Origin: Trochalopteron elliotii
Taxonomy: Eukaryota > Chordata > Aves > Passeriformes > Leiothrichidae
Direction: 5' to 3'
Length of the DNA: 64,000 nucleotides
Assembly: GCA_024734555.1 (NCBI GenBank)
Contig: JANPWX010000650.1
Span: 11,117-75,116, forward strand
The notes beneath the pieces are model-generated. The model worked only from the letters and a program-made list of their open reading frames with translations. It was not told the origin of the DNA and ran no database searches. Every line of letters starts with the position of its first letter. The first letter of the stretch is position 1. This document shows, piece after piece, positions 12,008 to 23,674 of the stretch. The translations under genes were made by a program, and so were the position numbers.

Positions 12008-12229
12008 AGGTGGAGAGGGGAAATTTGGATGGACAGGAGGCTCTGCAGGGCTGACATCACCCCCCTTCCACAGGCTGGGGTGATCTAAAGCAGGACTTGG
12101 GTGGGCCTGAGGAGAATTTTGGGGGCTACAGCCTGGAGGAAACCTGCCCAAAATTCCACACTGGAGGGTGGGGGTGAAATGCTCCAACAGCTCCAAACCA
12201 GCCCTGGAGGGAGCTGGGAGCCAGGGAGA
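12008..12229. other. No recognisable feature
   Basis: Short unique spacer. Confidence 0.5.
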
Positions 12230-12345
12230 AAAACCCTGGAATCCCTCAGGGGTTTGGGATAGAAAGGATCTTTCTAATCCAATCTCCTGCCACGAGTGGG
12301 ACACCTTCCACTCCATCGGGCTGCTCTAAGCCTCATCCAAAATAT
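12230..12345 (-). mobile_element. CR1 LINE 3' fragment, diverged
   Basis: TTTGGGATAGAAAGGATCTTT, CTAATCCAATCTCCTGCCACGAG and GACACCTTCCACTCCATCGG match the minus-strand CR1 3' end with many changes. Confidence 0.75.
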
Positions 12346-13549
12346 TTGGGAAGCAACCACAACTCCACTAATTTAAATGTAGCACCTATAACCAGGAATA
12401 ATTTTTAATTATTGTCATTTTTTAACCATTATTGCCTTCAAAGTGGGTTTGCCCAGTCAGAAAAAAGCTAAAACATGTAGGTGTGAGCAAGCTGACTTCC
12501 CTTGGGGAAATCACAAAGCAAAGAGTTCATGACTATAATTTGAGAGGAGCTTTTTTGCTGAACATAATAGGTTTGTGACCTCGGTGGTTTTAAGCAGAGG
12601 AAGGAAAAAAAATAAAGCAGGAGAAACTTGCAGTTTGGGTCAAAAGTAATTGGCTCTTGGGAGAGTTTTCAGGAAAAAAAAAATCCAAATATAAATAAAA
12701 CTGGGTCAACTTAATATTTTCACTGATTTAAAACAGCATTCTGTTTCACTTTGATTCATTCTTTTCATTTGGTAGTTTATTCTTTCAATTTAATAGAACA
12801 TTTTATTCTCTTAATTTGGTCACTTCTTGAAAATCCTCCATACAAAAAGAAGGGTCAAAAGGGTTTATTTTGAAAAATGTCAAAGCAAAACATTTCTACA
12901 TCAAAAAAGAAAAAAAAAACCAAAACACAACCCAAACCCCAAACGTCTTTCTGGCTAAAATGTACTTGCCAAATGAGACTGGTATTTGTGAGTCATTTCT
13001 CCACCACATTTTTTAGTGAATTTACTATTTGTCAGAAAGAAAAAAGAGAAGTTAAACCTTGCTCTAATGAGAGCACGTATATGTTGGGTTCACATAAACA
13101 AACTCGTGAAGAAAAAAAAAGGGGATTGGAAAGATCTTCCATTTACTGTGCATTTATTTCAGCATCTGTCCCTGCACAAATTGGGTGTAAAATAGAGGCA
13201 TACAGATAAAATCCAGACACAGTCACCCCCCTTCTCCCTTCCTACACATATTTCCCCCTCGAGACCTTGGGGAGCTCCAAGCCAGCCCGTGGAGAAAAGC
13301 AATTTAAGTAATATATTTCACCAAATAGGCTTTTAGGTTTATTTAAAATTCAGGGCAGGGCACCGTGAGTGGGATTGTTTGGGAAGAAAAAGCACTGGAA
13401 GTGCTGGCACCTCCCATCCAAGCATGAGCAGGGTCTTCATCCATGTGTTTTCCCTCCTTTCCCTGACACTGCCCCACAAGGCCCTCCTGTTTTAGGGAAG
13501 ATTTCTCCTCCTGAAAATGGTTTTCAAGGTTTCAATAAAAGCAGCACAG
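12346..13549. other. AT-rich sequence, nothing recognised
   Basis: AT-rich with several short A and T runs. The 110-codon Lys-rich frame at 12877-13209 starts in an A-run and has no recognisable domain. Confidence 0.5.
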
Positions 13550-13690
13550 AGAAGATGTGGCTGCCCCATCCCTGGAAGTGCACAAGGTAAAGTTGGGTTT
13601 AGTGGGAAGTTCCCTGCCCATGGAGTTGGAAGGAGATGATGTTTCAATTCCTTTCCAACCCAAACCATCCTGGAATCCTGTGATGGACCT
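13550..13690 (+). mobile_element. CR1 LINE 3' end, plus strand
   Basis: GTGGCTGCCCCATCCCTGGA, TTCCCTGCCCATGGAGTTGG, and CTTTCCAACCCAAACCATCC then GGAATCCTGTGATGG give the CR1 3' end and its short tail. The middle part is altered. Confidence 0.85.
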
Positions 13691-13820
13691 TTCCAATCCT
13701 GTAAATTCAAGAAATGAACAGTGAGTCCTTCCAGGTAAGCACCAGACCTTGTTCCCTTCCACTGCAGACCTTGTTCCCTTGCACTTTGCTTCTGAAGAAG
13801 GAGGAAAAAAATAATGGTGA

Positions 13821-13839
13821 AAACAACAACAACAACAAC
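13821..13839. repeat. (AAC)n microsatellite
   Basis: Six AAC units. Confidence 0.9.
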
Positions 13840-14093
13840 TAAGATCCAGCTATTTCCAGCGTGGAAAATTTAAGCATCTCCAGCTCCTAGAATTAATAAA
13901 GCCCAAGTCTTTACGCTTGTCATCTCCAAATGACTCTGGGCAGCTGCAGAGGGTGAGATCAGCCCGTGCTGCTGTGCAGGGGAGAGCTGCAGCCCCACAT
14001 GCCAGTGTGGAAAATGGCCCTTCCTGTTCCATTCCCATTCCCTGTGCACCCACCCACCCACCCCACGGCATTTCTGTGCTCCCCTTCACCCTC

Positions 14094-14594
14094 CAGGAAT
14101 AACCCAAGGAATAACCCAAAGAATAACCCAAAGAATCCCCTTCACCCCCCAGGAATAACCCAAGGGATCCCCTTCACCCCCCAGGAATAACCCAAGGAAT
14201 CCCCTTCGCCACCAAGGAATAACCCAACGAATAACCCAAGGGATCCCCTTCACCCTCCAGGAATAACCCAAGGAATCCCCTTCACCCTCCAGGAATAACC
14301 CAAGGGATCCCCTTCACCCCCCCAGGAATAACCCAAGGAATAACCCAAGGGATCCCCTTCACTCCCAAGGAATAACCCAAGGAATCCTCTTCACCCTCCA
14401 GGAATAACCCAAGGAATAACCCAAGGGATCCCCTTCACTCCCAAGGAATAACCCAAGGAATCCCCTTCACCCTCCAGGAATAACCCAAGGAATAACCCAA
14501 GGGATCCCCTTCACTCCCAAGGAATAACCCAAGGGATCCCCTTCACTCCCAAGGAATAACCCAAGGGATCCCCTTCACCCCCCAGGAATAACCC
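14094..14594. repeat. Minisatellite, 12-bp and 32-bp nested units
   Basis: About 500 bp built from the 12-mer AGGAATAACCCA, alone or joined to a GGGATCCCCTTCACCCTCC block to make a unit of about 32 bp. Variants AAGGAATCC and CTCCCAAGGA recur in a regular order, so there is a higher-order pattern. Confidence 0.93.
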
Positions 14595-14906
14595 ACCCTG
14601 CAGACAAGTGGTAAAACCCCCAATTCCTCAGGCTGGAATTTGCCCTTGGAATTTACTCCAGAACAAAACAACACAGGCACAATTCAATATTAAATGCAAG
14701 AGCTGTAGTTCCAGTCTCTGGAGCTCTGCTTTGCTCCGTGGTTCTACAGAACGTCCTCCCTTCAGGCTGAACTGCAAAAATCCCTGCTAGGACAGCTTGA
14801 AAAATGTCCATTGAACCACTTTTCCAAGGGAAGATTGTGCTTTCATTTTAACTGGAAAAAGCTCACCAAAAGCATCCGATTTCCTTGAAAGTGTTTGACT
14901 GGTTTT

Positions 14907-15041
14907 ATTGGAAAATAAAATGACCCAAACCCTGAAAACTGAGAAATACCACTCTATGATAATAAAGTTTTTGTCACTAATCCTTTTTTTTTTTTTTATT
15001 GTTACCCAGCAAGTGTTAACACTTCCCTTTCTTCCATGGAC
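14907..15041. repeat. Second local direct duplication, copy 1
   Basis: ATTGGAAAATAAAATGACCC through AGTGTTAACACTTCCC and TTCTTCC recurs at 17676-17811 in the same orientation. The two differ by small indels (for example a T-run of 13 here) and a 12-bp insertion in copy 2. Confidence 0.88.
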
Positions 15042-16231
15042 ACATCACATCACAAATGAATATTTTTCCTGGACAGGCAGCACTTCCACTTTGCACTCAG
15101 GCATCTCTGTAAAAGCAGAGACACTCAGGACTGTGGTTTTCATCTGCCTGGACAAGGATCCATGTGCAGTTCTTGAGCAGGACTGTGTCCATGAGACCAC
15201 CAGAGTGTCCCTAGGCCAGTTTGTCGTCCCCAAAAATGCTCTTTACAGCTTCTTTAAATCTTCCCTGGGTTTATCTCACACCTTCTCCCTGCAGGTTGGA
15301 CAAACCTATCTCTGTTCCCTGCAAAGGAGGGAGGACAAGACCTCCAGAGACAGCTCCCCCTCCTGCTCTCCAGCTCCCCTGCTGTCACCTCCACCAACCC
15401 ACCACAGAACATAAACACAAAACCTGCCTCCAAATCCCTTCCCAGCATTCTCTTGGGAGACAGGAGCCTCTCTTCCACTAAGACTGACTCAACCACCCAC
15501 ATTTGCAGGGTTAATGGCCTAAAAAGCTTCAGATTTGGCTGTTCTGAAGAGCAATTTCCACCTCCCCGTGCTCCCCCAACTCAGGCAGCCCTTTGGTCTC
15601 CACTGAATAATTCATGGCGTTTCCCAAGGTTGTTGTTTTTCTTTTTTTTTTTCCATGAAGGCAAGCTATGAATACACCTGCTTGTTCGTGATTTTTCTAA
15701 TGAATAATCCTGAATTACCCATGAAACGCTAAATGGCACCATGATCTCATCAGGCATTAACCATGCATGAGACAAGCTTAGCAACCAGGCAAAAACACAG
15801 CAGCCCAAGCTGGAGACCACTTCAGACAGGGATGGACTTTCCAAGTACTTAACAAGGCAGGAAACAAGAATATCTCTCCTGGAGATAAGGACATCAGCAC
15901 CAGGAGAGATCAAAGAGGCTGCCATGGGGCTGCAGTGCTTTGGGATTTCACTCCCACCCTGACAAGCTCCATCAGACCTGGTTAAACCCTATTTTTCTCT
16001 TTCATTCTTATTTTTTTTTTCCCTTCTTCTTCCTTTTGTTTGTCCCCTCTTTCCCCTTTCTGGGTTTGTCTGCTGGAGTAGAAGAATCTGCAAGGGTAAG
16101 ACTAACAGCTCCAGTCAATTTCAAGGGCAGCATGAGCAGAAAAAACCTCAATTTGAAGGAATTTTTCAGTTGAGAGTCAACTCACAGAAAATTCTGATCA
16201 CGGCTCTGGGGGTATCGAGAGAAAAGAAACT
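15042..16231. other. No recognisable feature
   Basis: Unique sequence with T-runs near 15640 and 16010. No gene or repeat family recognised. Confidence 0.5.
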
Positions 16232-16324
16232 ATCACAGAATCACAGAATGTGTAGGTTGGAAGAGACCTTCAAGATCATCGAGTCCAACCCAGCCCTAAC
16301 CCTCAACTAGATCATGGCACTAAA
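16232..16324 (-). mobile_element. CR1 LINE 3' tip, different subfamily
   Basis: ATCACAGAATCACAGAATG, GTAGGTTGGAAGAGACCTTC, AAGATCATCGAGTCCAACC and GATCATGGCACTAA match the CR1 branch whose 3' end carries a 'GTGCCATG' segment. It is distinct from the GGTTTGGGTTGG branch that dominates this window. Confidence 0.88.
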
Positions 16325-16574
16325 GACCTTTATTGTCCCTTTCTTTCCCCTATTCCAAAGGAAAAACAGCCCAAGAGAAATGTGGGGAGGGTTGGTGTGG
16401 TAGTGTCTGTTTTTTGCACAGAGCTGTGCTGGAGCAGTGAGCTGCAGATGCAGGACCATCATATTTCACCAGTAAGAGACACCTCAGCTCCCAAATTCAC
16501 CTGGCACCCCTGATGGTGCCCCAGTCCCTGCTGACTGCCTCCAGAGCAAGGTGTGGGTGAGATGCTCAAGTTAC
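16325..16574. other. No recognisable feature
   Basis: Short spacer between two CR1 copies. Confidence 0.5.
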
Positions 16575-17045
16575 AATTCCACAGAACCCTGGAATGGTTT
16601 GGGTGGGAAGGGACCTTAAAGATCACTCAGTTCCAGCCCCTGCCACGAGCAGGGACACCTTCCACTATCCCAGGCTGCTCCAAGCCCTGTCCAACCTGGT
16701 CTTGGACACTTCCAGGGATCCAGGGGCAGCCACAGCTTCTCTGGGCACCCTGTACCAGGGCCTGCCCATCCTCACAGGGAGAAATTGCTTCCCAATATCC
16801 CCTCTAACCCACTCTCTGTAAGCTTGATGCCATTCCTCCTTGTCCTGTCCCTCCAGTCTCTCTTCCTTGTTGGCTCCTTCAGGCACTGGAAGGCCACAAT
16901 TAGATCACTCTGAAGCTTTAGTTCTGCAGGCTAAACAATCCAAATTCTCTCAGCCTTTCCTCCCAGCAGAGCTGCTCCATCCCTCTGATCATCCTGATGT
17001 TTCCTCAGGACTCACTCCAGCAGCTCCAGGTCCTTCCTGAGCTGG
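16575..17045 (-). mobile_element. CR1 LINE 3' end, about 470 bp
   Basis: One of the two longest CR1 pieces here (with 57115-57597). It runs from the GGAATGGTTTGGGTGGGAAG tip through GATCCAGGGGCAGCCACAG and CCTTGTCCTGTCCCTCC to the upstream AGCTGCTCCATCCCTCTGATC and CCAGGTCCTTCCTGAGCTG region. All of it is 3' to the reverse-transcriptase domain. Confidence 0.93.
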
Positions 17046-17088
17046 GCAGCAGCTCTGCAGGTGGGGGGCACTGGCAAAGACACAGCAC

Positions 17089-17140
17089 TGGGGAAACTGA
17101 GGCATCGAGGGAGTCAGACTTGCCCAAGCAAACCCTGCAG
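17089..17140 (+). mobile_element. Possible MIR/L2-type relic
   Basis: GGGGAAACTGAGGCATCGAG followed by GACTTGCCCAAG resembles the GGGAAACTGAGGC...CTTGCCCAAGG core shared by MIR and L2-type elements. CTGTAAAATGGGGAT at 17260-17274 is a similar hint. Too short to be sure. Confidence 0.35.
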
Positions 17141-17675
17141 CAAGGTCAGGTGCTTCAGCTTCAATAATCTGAGGCTCCATTTAATCACAACCCCCTTTCT
17201 CCCCTCCACTGCAGGAGCCTGCTGTGCTTCATTCCCTTTCTGATCAAAGCCAGCGTGAGCTGTAAAATGGGGATGGTTTACAGTTATCTAATCATCAGCT
17301 TTGCAGTCCCTAGACACTCTGGAGCCAAAGGTTTGAGTCCCACCAGGATTCCCAAGGTTGTTTTGCTTTAGGAAGTTCCCTTCTGAGGGGAGATTTAAAC
17401 CCCAGCTTTGTACTGGGGAGATGTTTCCTCAGAGGGATCAGAGAGGTAGAAAACTTCAGCCTGGCCCTAAATTATGTTTCCCTACACCATTTGAGGAGCA
17501 CAACCTCCATTCTCTGCTCAGACACCTTTATTCTCCGGGTCTGGATTCTGCAAAGTGCTCCAGGATGTTTGCAGGGGAAGAGGCTGCTGATTTCACATTT
17601 GAGCAGGTCCTGATCCTGGTGTCCCTTGCTCCATGTGCTGACCCAGGGCCTTGCACAACACCATGGGGAGCAAAC
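17141..17675. other. No recognisable feature
   Basis: Unique sequence apart from the possible MIR-like hint near 17260. Confidence 0.45.
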
Positions 17676-17811
17676 ATTGGAAAATAAAATGACCCAAACC
17701 TGAAAATTGAGAAATACCACTTTGAGCAGGGAATGATAATAAAGTTTTGGTCACTAATCCTTTATTTTTATTACCCAACAAGTGTTAACACTTCCCTTTC
17801 TTCCCTGGACA
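17676..17811. repeat. Second local direct duplication, copy 2
   Basis: Partner of 14907-15041, about 2.77 kb downstream in the same orientation. Confidence 0.88.
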
Positions 17812-17904
17812 GAGTGATTAATGCTGGGGAAAACACTTCTGGAAGCTGTCATGGCAAAGTGACTGCGTGAAGAAGGACTTTGAGTAATTTCTCCAGCTCA
17901 GCCT

Positions 17905-18076
17905 TACTCAGTTAACTCCACAGGTTAACTCCACAGACTTTACTCAGTTAATCCACAGGCCTTACTCAGTTAACTCCACAGACTTTACTCAGTGAACTCC
18001 TCAGTCCTTACTCAGTGAACTCCTCAGTCCTTACTCAGTTAATCCACAGTCCTTACTCAGTTAACCTCAGTTCACC
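17905..18076. repeat. Minisatellite, about 22-25 bp unit
   Basis: About seven copies of a unit like CTTACTCAGTTAACTCCACA, some with GTGAACTCCTCAGTC in place of GTTAACTCCACAG. Unit lengths vary. Confidence 0.9.
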
Positions 18077-19052
18077 AGGTGCCAGGAAACCCTTGCACAT
18101 TCCCTGCCCTTTCTGAGCAAGAATGAGATCCTGCTTACAGCTGTGCTAACAAATTCCAAGGAAATGCAGAAAGCTGGAGCAGCTCTTAGTGCTGTAAGGA
18201 TGGCCCTAAAGGCATGAGAATGTTCACAAAGACCCACCCATGACCCAGACATCCTCCTTCCCCACTATTCTTGTGCCTGGGCTAATGGAGATACTGAAGG
18301 TGAAACTCTGGGAGTGTTTTCACACTGCAGGACTTTGTCACACCAGCCCCTGCCCTGGCACCCATGGACAAGCCCATCAGCAGGGCAGCAGCAGCTCTTT
18401 GTACAGACACAGTCATTTCCACACCAAAGTAGGGTTTCCAGGCTCAGGGTGAAAGGAGAAAGTGGCTGTAAATCCCCTTTTCTCCTGCCTGCTCCCTCTT
18501 CAGAGCAGGGAGAAGGATTTTGTGGTATTTGCACAGCACCTTCACAGGGGCTTTGATGTCTTTGAAGCCTTCAGCTGCTACTTCAGAGTCTTACTGAACT
18601 CCCATTGATCCAGAATACCATCAGAAGGGGGAAAGCCCCAGCCATCAGGATGGTTTTATAAATAAAATTGATTTTGTTATCACCTTGCTTTTGTGGATGG
18701 CTCCAAAGCTCAGAGTCTAATGTCCTGTCTACATGGCAAAGCTCTTTGGGGGTGTCATTCCCTACTCAGGCTTTTCTCCTGGAGCCAAATCTTTATCGTG
18801 TCTGGAGTAAGAACCTTGTAAAATGTAGACATGGAAGGTTGTTTTTTCTTGTTGAACAGGCTCTGAAGTAAAGTGCCTTTTGCCTGTTTTGAGTGCAGGG
18901 AAGTCCACAAGAAGCAGCAGGTGGTGCTGGATGTAACACCCACATTTTAGCTGGCACTGAAAAGGTAAAAAAACCCCATAGAGATCCTTCACAGTTTAGA
19001 GTACCCCAGGAAAACAGCCCCATTTCAAGCACAGGAACCCATGGAAATAAAC
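18077..19052. other. No recognisable feature
   Basis: Unique sequence; no supported feature. Confidence 0.5.
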
Positions 19053-19250
19053 TCCTTCCACTAGTCCAGGTTGCTCCAAGCCCCATCCAACCTGAACACT
19101 TCCAGGGATGGGGCAGCTACAGCTTCTAAGGGCAGCCTGTGCCAGTGTTTTGTCACCCTCACAGAGAAGAATTTCTTCCTGCTATTTAACCTAAGTTTTC
19201 CCTCTTTCAGTTTGAACTCATTACTCTTTGCCCTACCCATCAAACACTGA
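19053..19250 (-). mobile_element. CR1 LINE 3' fragment, lacks the tip
   Basis: CTTCCACTAGTCCAGGTTGC, CAAGCCCCATCCAACCTG, GGGGCAGCTACAGCTTCTAAG and CACCCTCACAGAGAAGAATT are minus-strand CR1. The 3' tip is missing, so it was cut after insertion. Confidence 0.87.
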
Positions 19251-21149
19251 AATATTGTGCAGAAAAGTCTTATACATTCCAGCCAATTCAGAGCAACACT
19301 TGGTACTAAAACATGCACAACCAGTTTCTCCATAAAGTGGAACACTCAGGGAACAAATCCTTATTGCTGGATCCTGTTCATCCCTGGCAAGGAGCTGACA
19401 AATTCAGGGAGGATTGTGGTTCATTTCGTCCTGACAGATGTCAGAAGGAACAGACAGAGCCCCCTCACTGCCCAAATCTCATCTCACAGCATCATCACTG
19501 ATTTCAAAGTGTCCTCTGAGCTGGCAGAGGGATCAGAGGCAGACCTGAGTGTGTGTGACACATGTTGGGTTGGCTCAGCTCAACTTTACAGTCCTATTCC
19601 TCAGTACAGTTTGTATTTAAAACACTGGAGACACAGTCATCCAATTATAGCAAGCAGAGGGAACTGGGAATGATGTGAATTCTCAAAAGAAAAATGGAAA
19701 AAAATAGCAGGAGAGCAAATGAAGCAACAAAATGCAGATGCAAGAGGGCAGTGAGGGCTGGCCAGGGATACAGCTGGGACTGGGAGGATTAGGAGGCAGC
19801 AGCAGAGGAGCAGAGGGAGTTCAAGGAGTCCAGGTCAGAGGGACACAGTGAGTGGATTTAAGGGAACAGGGCTGATGCAAGTCCCGTGCTCTGGGCTTGG
19901 GGGAAGGTCTGATTCACACCAAGCTCGAGTCATTTCCCAGGTTACCCTGAGGTCTCTAGAAGAGGCTGACAGCAACCCTGGCTGCCTTTCTGCAAAGGGA
20001 TCCTGGGCACAGTCTGGGCTCAGGAGAGGGCTGAGTTTACCTGCACTGGCCTGGCTCCAAAGTCAGCTCTGCCACAGCCTTGGAGACACAACCCAAACAC
20101 TGTGTGCAGCCAGGGAGGTGCATTTATGGGCTGGATGTTCCTGGGGAGGGCTGGAGCTGATGGTTACAGGCTTGAAAACCAGTTTGCAAGAGCAAGCTGT
20201 GCCAGGAAGGCAGCACAGAATGGAAAGTAACCCACCTGAGAAAGCAAATTGCAGAGCTGAGCAGTCGCTGGGTGGCTGGGAGGATGCAGGGGTGGTTAAA
20301 CTGAAGAGGGACAGGATCCAATAAATTGCTTTCCAATGCCTTGGGAGTCTGTTGTAGGTTGTCCTGAGAGTTTTCCAGCCAAACTCCTGTGCTTAATGTC
20401 CTTTGGATATTTGTGCCTAGGTGTTATTTTTATTTTACCATGGTTTTATCATCATCTGATAAAGAGTGGGAGTCCTTTTTGGCATCCCTCACTCCTGCCT
20501 GCTCACTTGGGTCCCAAAGCAACCCTTTGGATTGTTTTCCAAATTCACTGCTCCACAAATGCAAGGACAACACGAGGGGCACCTGATCCCAGACTTCCAA
20601 CCCACTTCCACAAACACAACCTGGGCATGAAATCCACCCCCCTGATTTTGGGAGGCCGGGATGAGGCACCTGCAGACAAATCAGGTGCTGTGGTTTATCA
20701 GAGCCCTGGAGGAGCTGCAGCTCCCACAAGGAAAAGGCTGAGTTCCTGCAGTGCCCACCCAGGGACACACACCCAGCACAGGACCCTGCAAGGCACTGCC
20801 AGGCTGGAGGAGGGAAGGAACCTCTCTTTTTGGGGTACTGCAGGGAGCAGAGGGGAACTGTTCCACTCCCTGGGCAGCACAGCAGGGCTGAAACCTCTCC
20901 CTCTTCCCAAGCTCCTGCTGCAGGTGAGGCTTAGGCAGCACTGCAGACCCTTCAGGCAGTTTTCTCACCCTGCACCAAGCACCTCGCTGTGCTTCCACTG
21001 CATCCCTCCTCCCAAGGGTGCTCCAGCACTGGATTAAGCTCCCGAGAGCAGATCCCAGGGCAGCAGCAGCAGGATTCAGGGAATGCATCCTCCCCCCCCA
21101 CCCCCACTGGCTTGCGAGGAGCCTTAAAAATGCCAAATTCCAGCATATT
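19251..21149. other. No recognisable feature
   Basis: About 1.9 kb of unique sequence. The 233-codon frame at 20336-21037 is Pro/Ser/Arg-rich with no recognisable domain and is overlapped by open frames on the other strand. Confidence 0.45.
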
Positions 21150-21260
21150 CCATTACACCATATAATCTCTGCTTAAGGTTCCCAAGCATGCCTTTAATTT
21201 AAGCTTAATAAAGCTGTTATTGTCCACTCATTAATGATTGCTTATTAAAACCATATTTAT
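21150..21260. promoter_or_regulatory. TAAT-rich segment, possible conserved non-coding element
   Basis: Homeodomain-type core motifs are dense here: TTTAATTTAAG, CTTAATAAAG, CATTAATGATTG and CTTATTAAA within about 80 bp, in otherwise GC-richer surroundings. Vertebrate developmental enhancers are often like this. It is only a compositional hint. Confidence 0.2.
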
Positions 21261-21515
21261 TGCATGTGGCGCTGAGAGATCTCGCAGAGAGCCCGGGGCA
21301 GCAATCCCTCCCTGCAGCCCGTGGTGTTTAACGAGGGATCCATGTGGGCAGGGCTGGGAATTCCCAAAAAACCTGTTCCTAATAAGCACTTGTCTCAGCT
21401 GAGGTGCTGTGGGTGCACCCGCACCAGATGCAAATGAAATGTGGATTTAGGAGTTGTGTTTTCACGGCGTTAGCATTGCTTTGGGACAGGATGAAAACAC
21501 GTTACAGTGACACCT
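21261..21515. other. No recognisable feature
   Basis: Unique sequence between the TAAT-rich patch and the AAC run. Confidence 0.5.
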
Positions 21516-21535
21516 AACAACAACAACAACAACAA
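21516..21535. repeat. (AAC)n microsatellite
   Basis: Six to seven AAC units. Confidence 0.9.
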
Positions 21536-23099
21536 AAATCAGTGTTATGTTAATTAATAACAGCTTTAAAGATATTTAGTGGGGGTGGTGGGCAGCATCC
21601 AGACCCTCCTGCATCCTCCCTGCTGCCCAGCACTATCCCCAAATTAAACACGGGGACCACAGGCATGAAAATGAATTTTACTATGAGGCTGACAGACTTG
21701 CTGAGATCCAGAGATAATATCAATTCCAGAAGAAAAGCCCTGTGCAAGCACCAGGCTTTTTGCTTCCCATAGCCCAAGGACAAGAAATAATCTGCTATTG
21801 GTGTGAGGCAAGCTGGCATTGCTCAGTTTTATGAACAGGACTTGCAGAAAGCAAAAGCTTTCTGCATCCCAGAAACTGCATTTTCAATTCCATGTCCATT
21901 AGACTGGAGCCTCCTGATTTGGGTGCTGTGATCCCAATTATTGAAATATCAAGAGTCTCAGTCACACTGCAGATAAGGAAAGTGCACAGAGAAGGAGAGG
22001 GAAGACAGGGTTACCAGGGATCTGTCAGGAGAGGCATCTTACCTTGGCACCCACCTCTGCTGTGTCCTGGGCCATCAAAGGGAAATCAGTCCCCAGCAGA
22101 ACTGTCTGGGATGGGGATCCCCAGGGAATTTACAGAGCTCTCTGTGCCTGGGATGCTTTGGGATCCCTCTCACCCCAGTCACCAGTTCTATGTGTGATGA
22201 AGGGGGATGATTGAGGGATGCTTGTCCCTCTTTGGGCTCCTTTCCACTATCAAATAATGGTGTCGGGGATGCACAAACCATCGACCCCCACCTTCAGCAC
22301 TTGACCCACCCCAGCCACTGGCCCAGGTTTGTTTGCTCAGCTCCAGGAGCCTCTCTGGGTCTTACAGAGGGGGCTCTTTTAGCTCTGACTTTTGCAACGT
22401 TCAAAAACACTCCCCCTCCTTCTCATTCCTTGTTTTCCCTCTGAGCAGCTCAGCCAGAAGTTGGGGGCAGGAGGGGAAACACTGCCAGAAAAGCTCCTAA
22501 CAACCCTCTTTGGAGACAGGGTTTATACACTCAGCTGTCCCTTGTAAACCAAGCCCTGTGTGAGATTTTTTTTTTTCCCAAACCTTTCAATCCCCTTCCT
22601 TGCCCTCACCCCTCCTGCTTTGCTCATGCTGCAAATATGCAGGAAAAAAATACTTGGGTACAAGAATGTCCTTTTGTGCTGCAGTAGAGAGGGGGCAAGA
22701 GGAAAAATAAAACAACCCAGGCTGCAAAGGGGCAGTGGGGAAGCATCAGCATTGCCTTGGCTGTCCTTTCCTGGCAGGCTGCAGCAGGATTTTGTGGATG
22801 GAGAAAGGTCCCAGGTGCCCCAGACCACAGTGTGGCTAAAAACCACCATGGCAACATCACCCCCATGATCTATAAGGGGAAATGACAGCATGGAGAGGTT
22901 CTGCTGGGATTGTTTTCCTGAAATCTGTGGGCTGGGGAGGTTCAGATATTGCTTGAGCAGACAAGGTCAAGGTCCACACATGGAGCAGACCTTGGTGGGC
23001 ACACTGACCCTGGGAGGGAGCAGGAAAGGGGAGTCCCACAGGAGGTGGGAGATGCCTTTTCATGGAAGCACGGTGTTACCTGGGTGGGATCTCATTTAT
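21536..23099. other. No recognisable feature
   Basis: Unique sequence with a C-rich run near 21090 just upstream and a T-run at 22567-22576. No gene recognised. Confidence 0.45.
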
Positions 23100-23557
23100 T
23101 TCAGCTGGAGAAGGAACCCATCCTGCCAAGGAAGGACATTGAGACTCTTGAGCACGTCCAGAGGAGGCCACGAGGCTGGAGAGGGGCTGGGAACACAAAC
23201 CCTGTGAGGAATGACTGAGGGAGCTGGGGTTGTTTATCCTGGAGAAAAGGAGACTCAGGGGTGACCTTATCACTCTCCACAACTCCCTGAAAGGTGGCTG
23301 TGCTCAGCTGGGGGTTGGTCTCTTTCTCCAGCCAGCAACTGACAGAAGGAGAGGACACAGCCTCAAGCTGCACCAAGGGAAATATAGGCTGGATATTAGA
23401 GAAAAGTTTTTTACAGAAAGGGTAATAAAGTACTGGAGTGGTCTGCCCAGGGAGGTGGTGGACTCACCATCCCTGGATGTGTTTAAGAAAAGACTGGATG
23501 TACCAGGGTTTAGTTGAGGTTAGGGTTGGGTTGGACTGGAGGTCTCTTCCCAGCTGG
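23100..23557 (+). mobile_element. CR1 LINE 3' end, about 460 bp, plus strand
   Basis: GAGCACGTCCAGAGGAGGCC, GGAGCTGGGGTTGTTTATCC, CTGGAGAAAAGGAGACTCAG, CTGCCCAGGGAGGTGGTGGA, CCCTGGATGTGTTTAAG and GGTTGGACTGGAGGTCTCTT follow CR1 order in the sense direction. It belongs to the 'GGTGGTGGACTCACC' branch, unlike most copies here. Its tail passes straight into a hexamer array. Confidence 0.92.
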
Positions 23558-23674
23558 TGATTCTGATTCTGATTCTGATTCTGATTCTGATTCTGATTCT
23601 GATTNNNNNNNNNNTGATTCTGATTCTGATTCTGATTCTGATTCTGATTCTGATTCTGATTCTGATTCTGATTC
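23558..23674. repeat. (TGATTC)n array on a CR1 tail, with a 10-N gap
   Basis: About 18 visible copies of TGATTC begin exactly where the CR1 tail (TGATTCTRTG type) should be. Ten N at 23605-23614 break it. The array length is therefore not known from this assembly. The Ser/Glu and Asp/Ser peptide frames over it are artefacts. Confidence 0.95.

Noticed and set aside
1190..18076. CRISPR-like arrays at the minisatellites
   Set aside because: Units are directly adjacent with no unique spacers of constant length, and the genome is clearly avian.
20336..21037. 233-codon frame
   Set aside because: Low-information Pro/Ser/Arg composition, no domain, overlapped by minus-strand frames of 112-151 codons.
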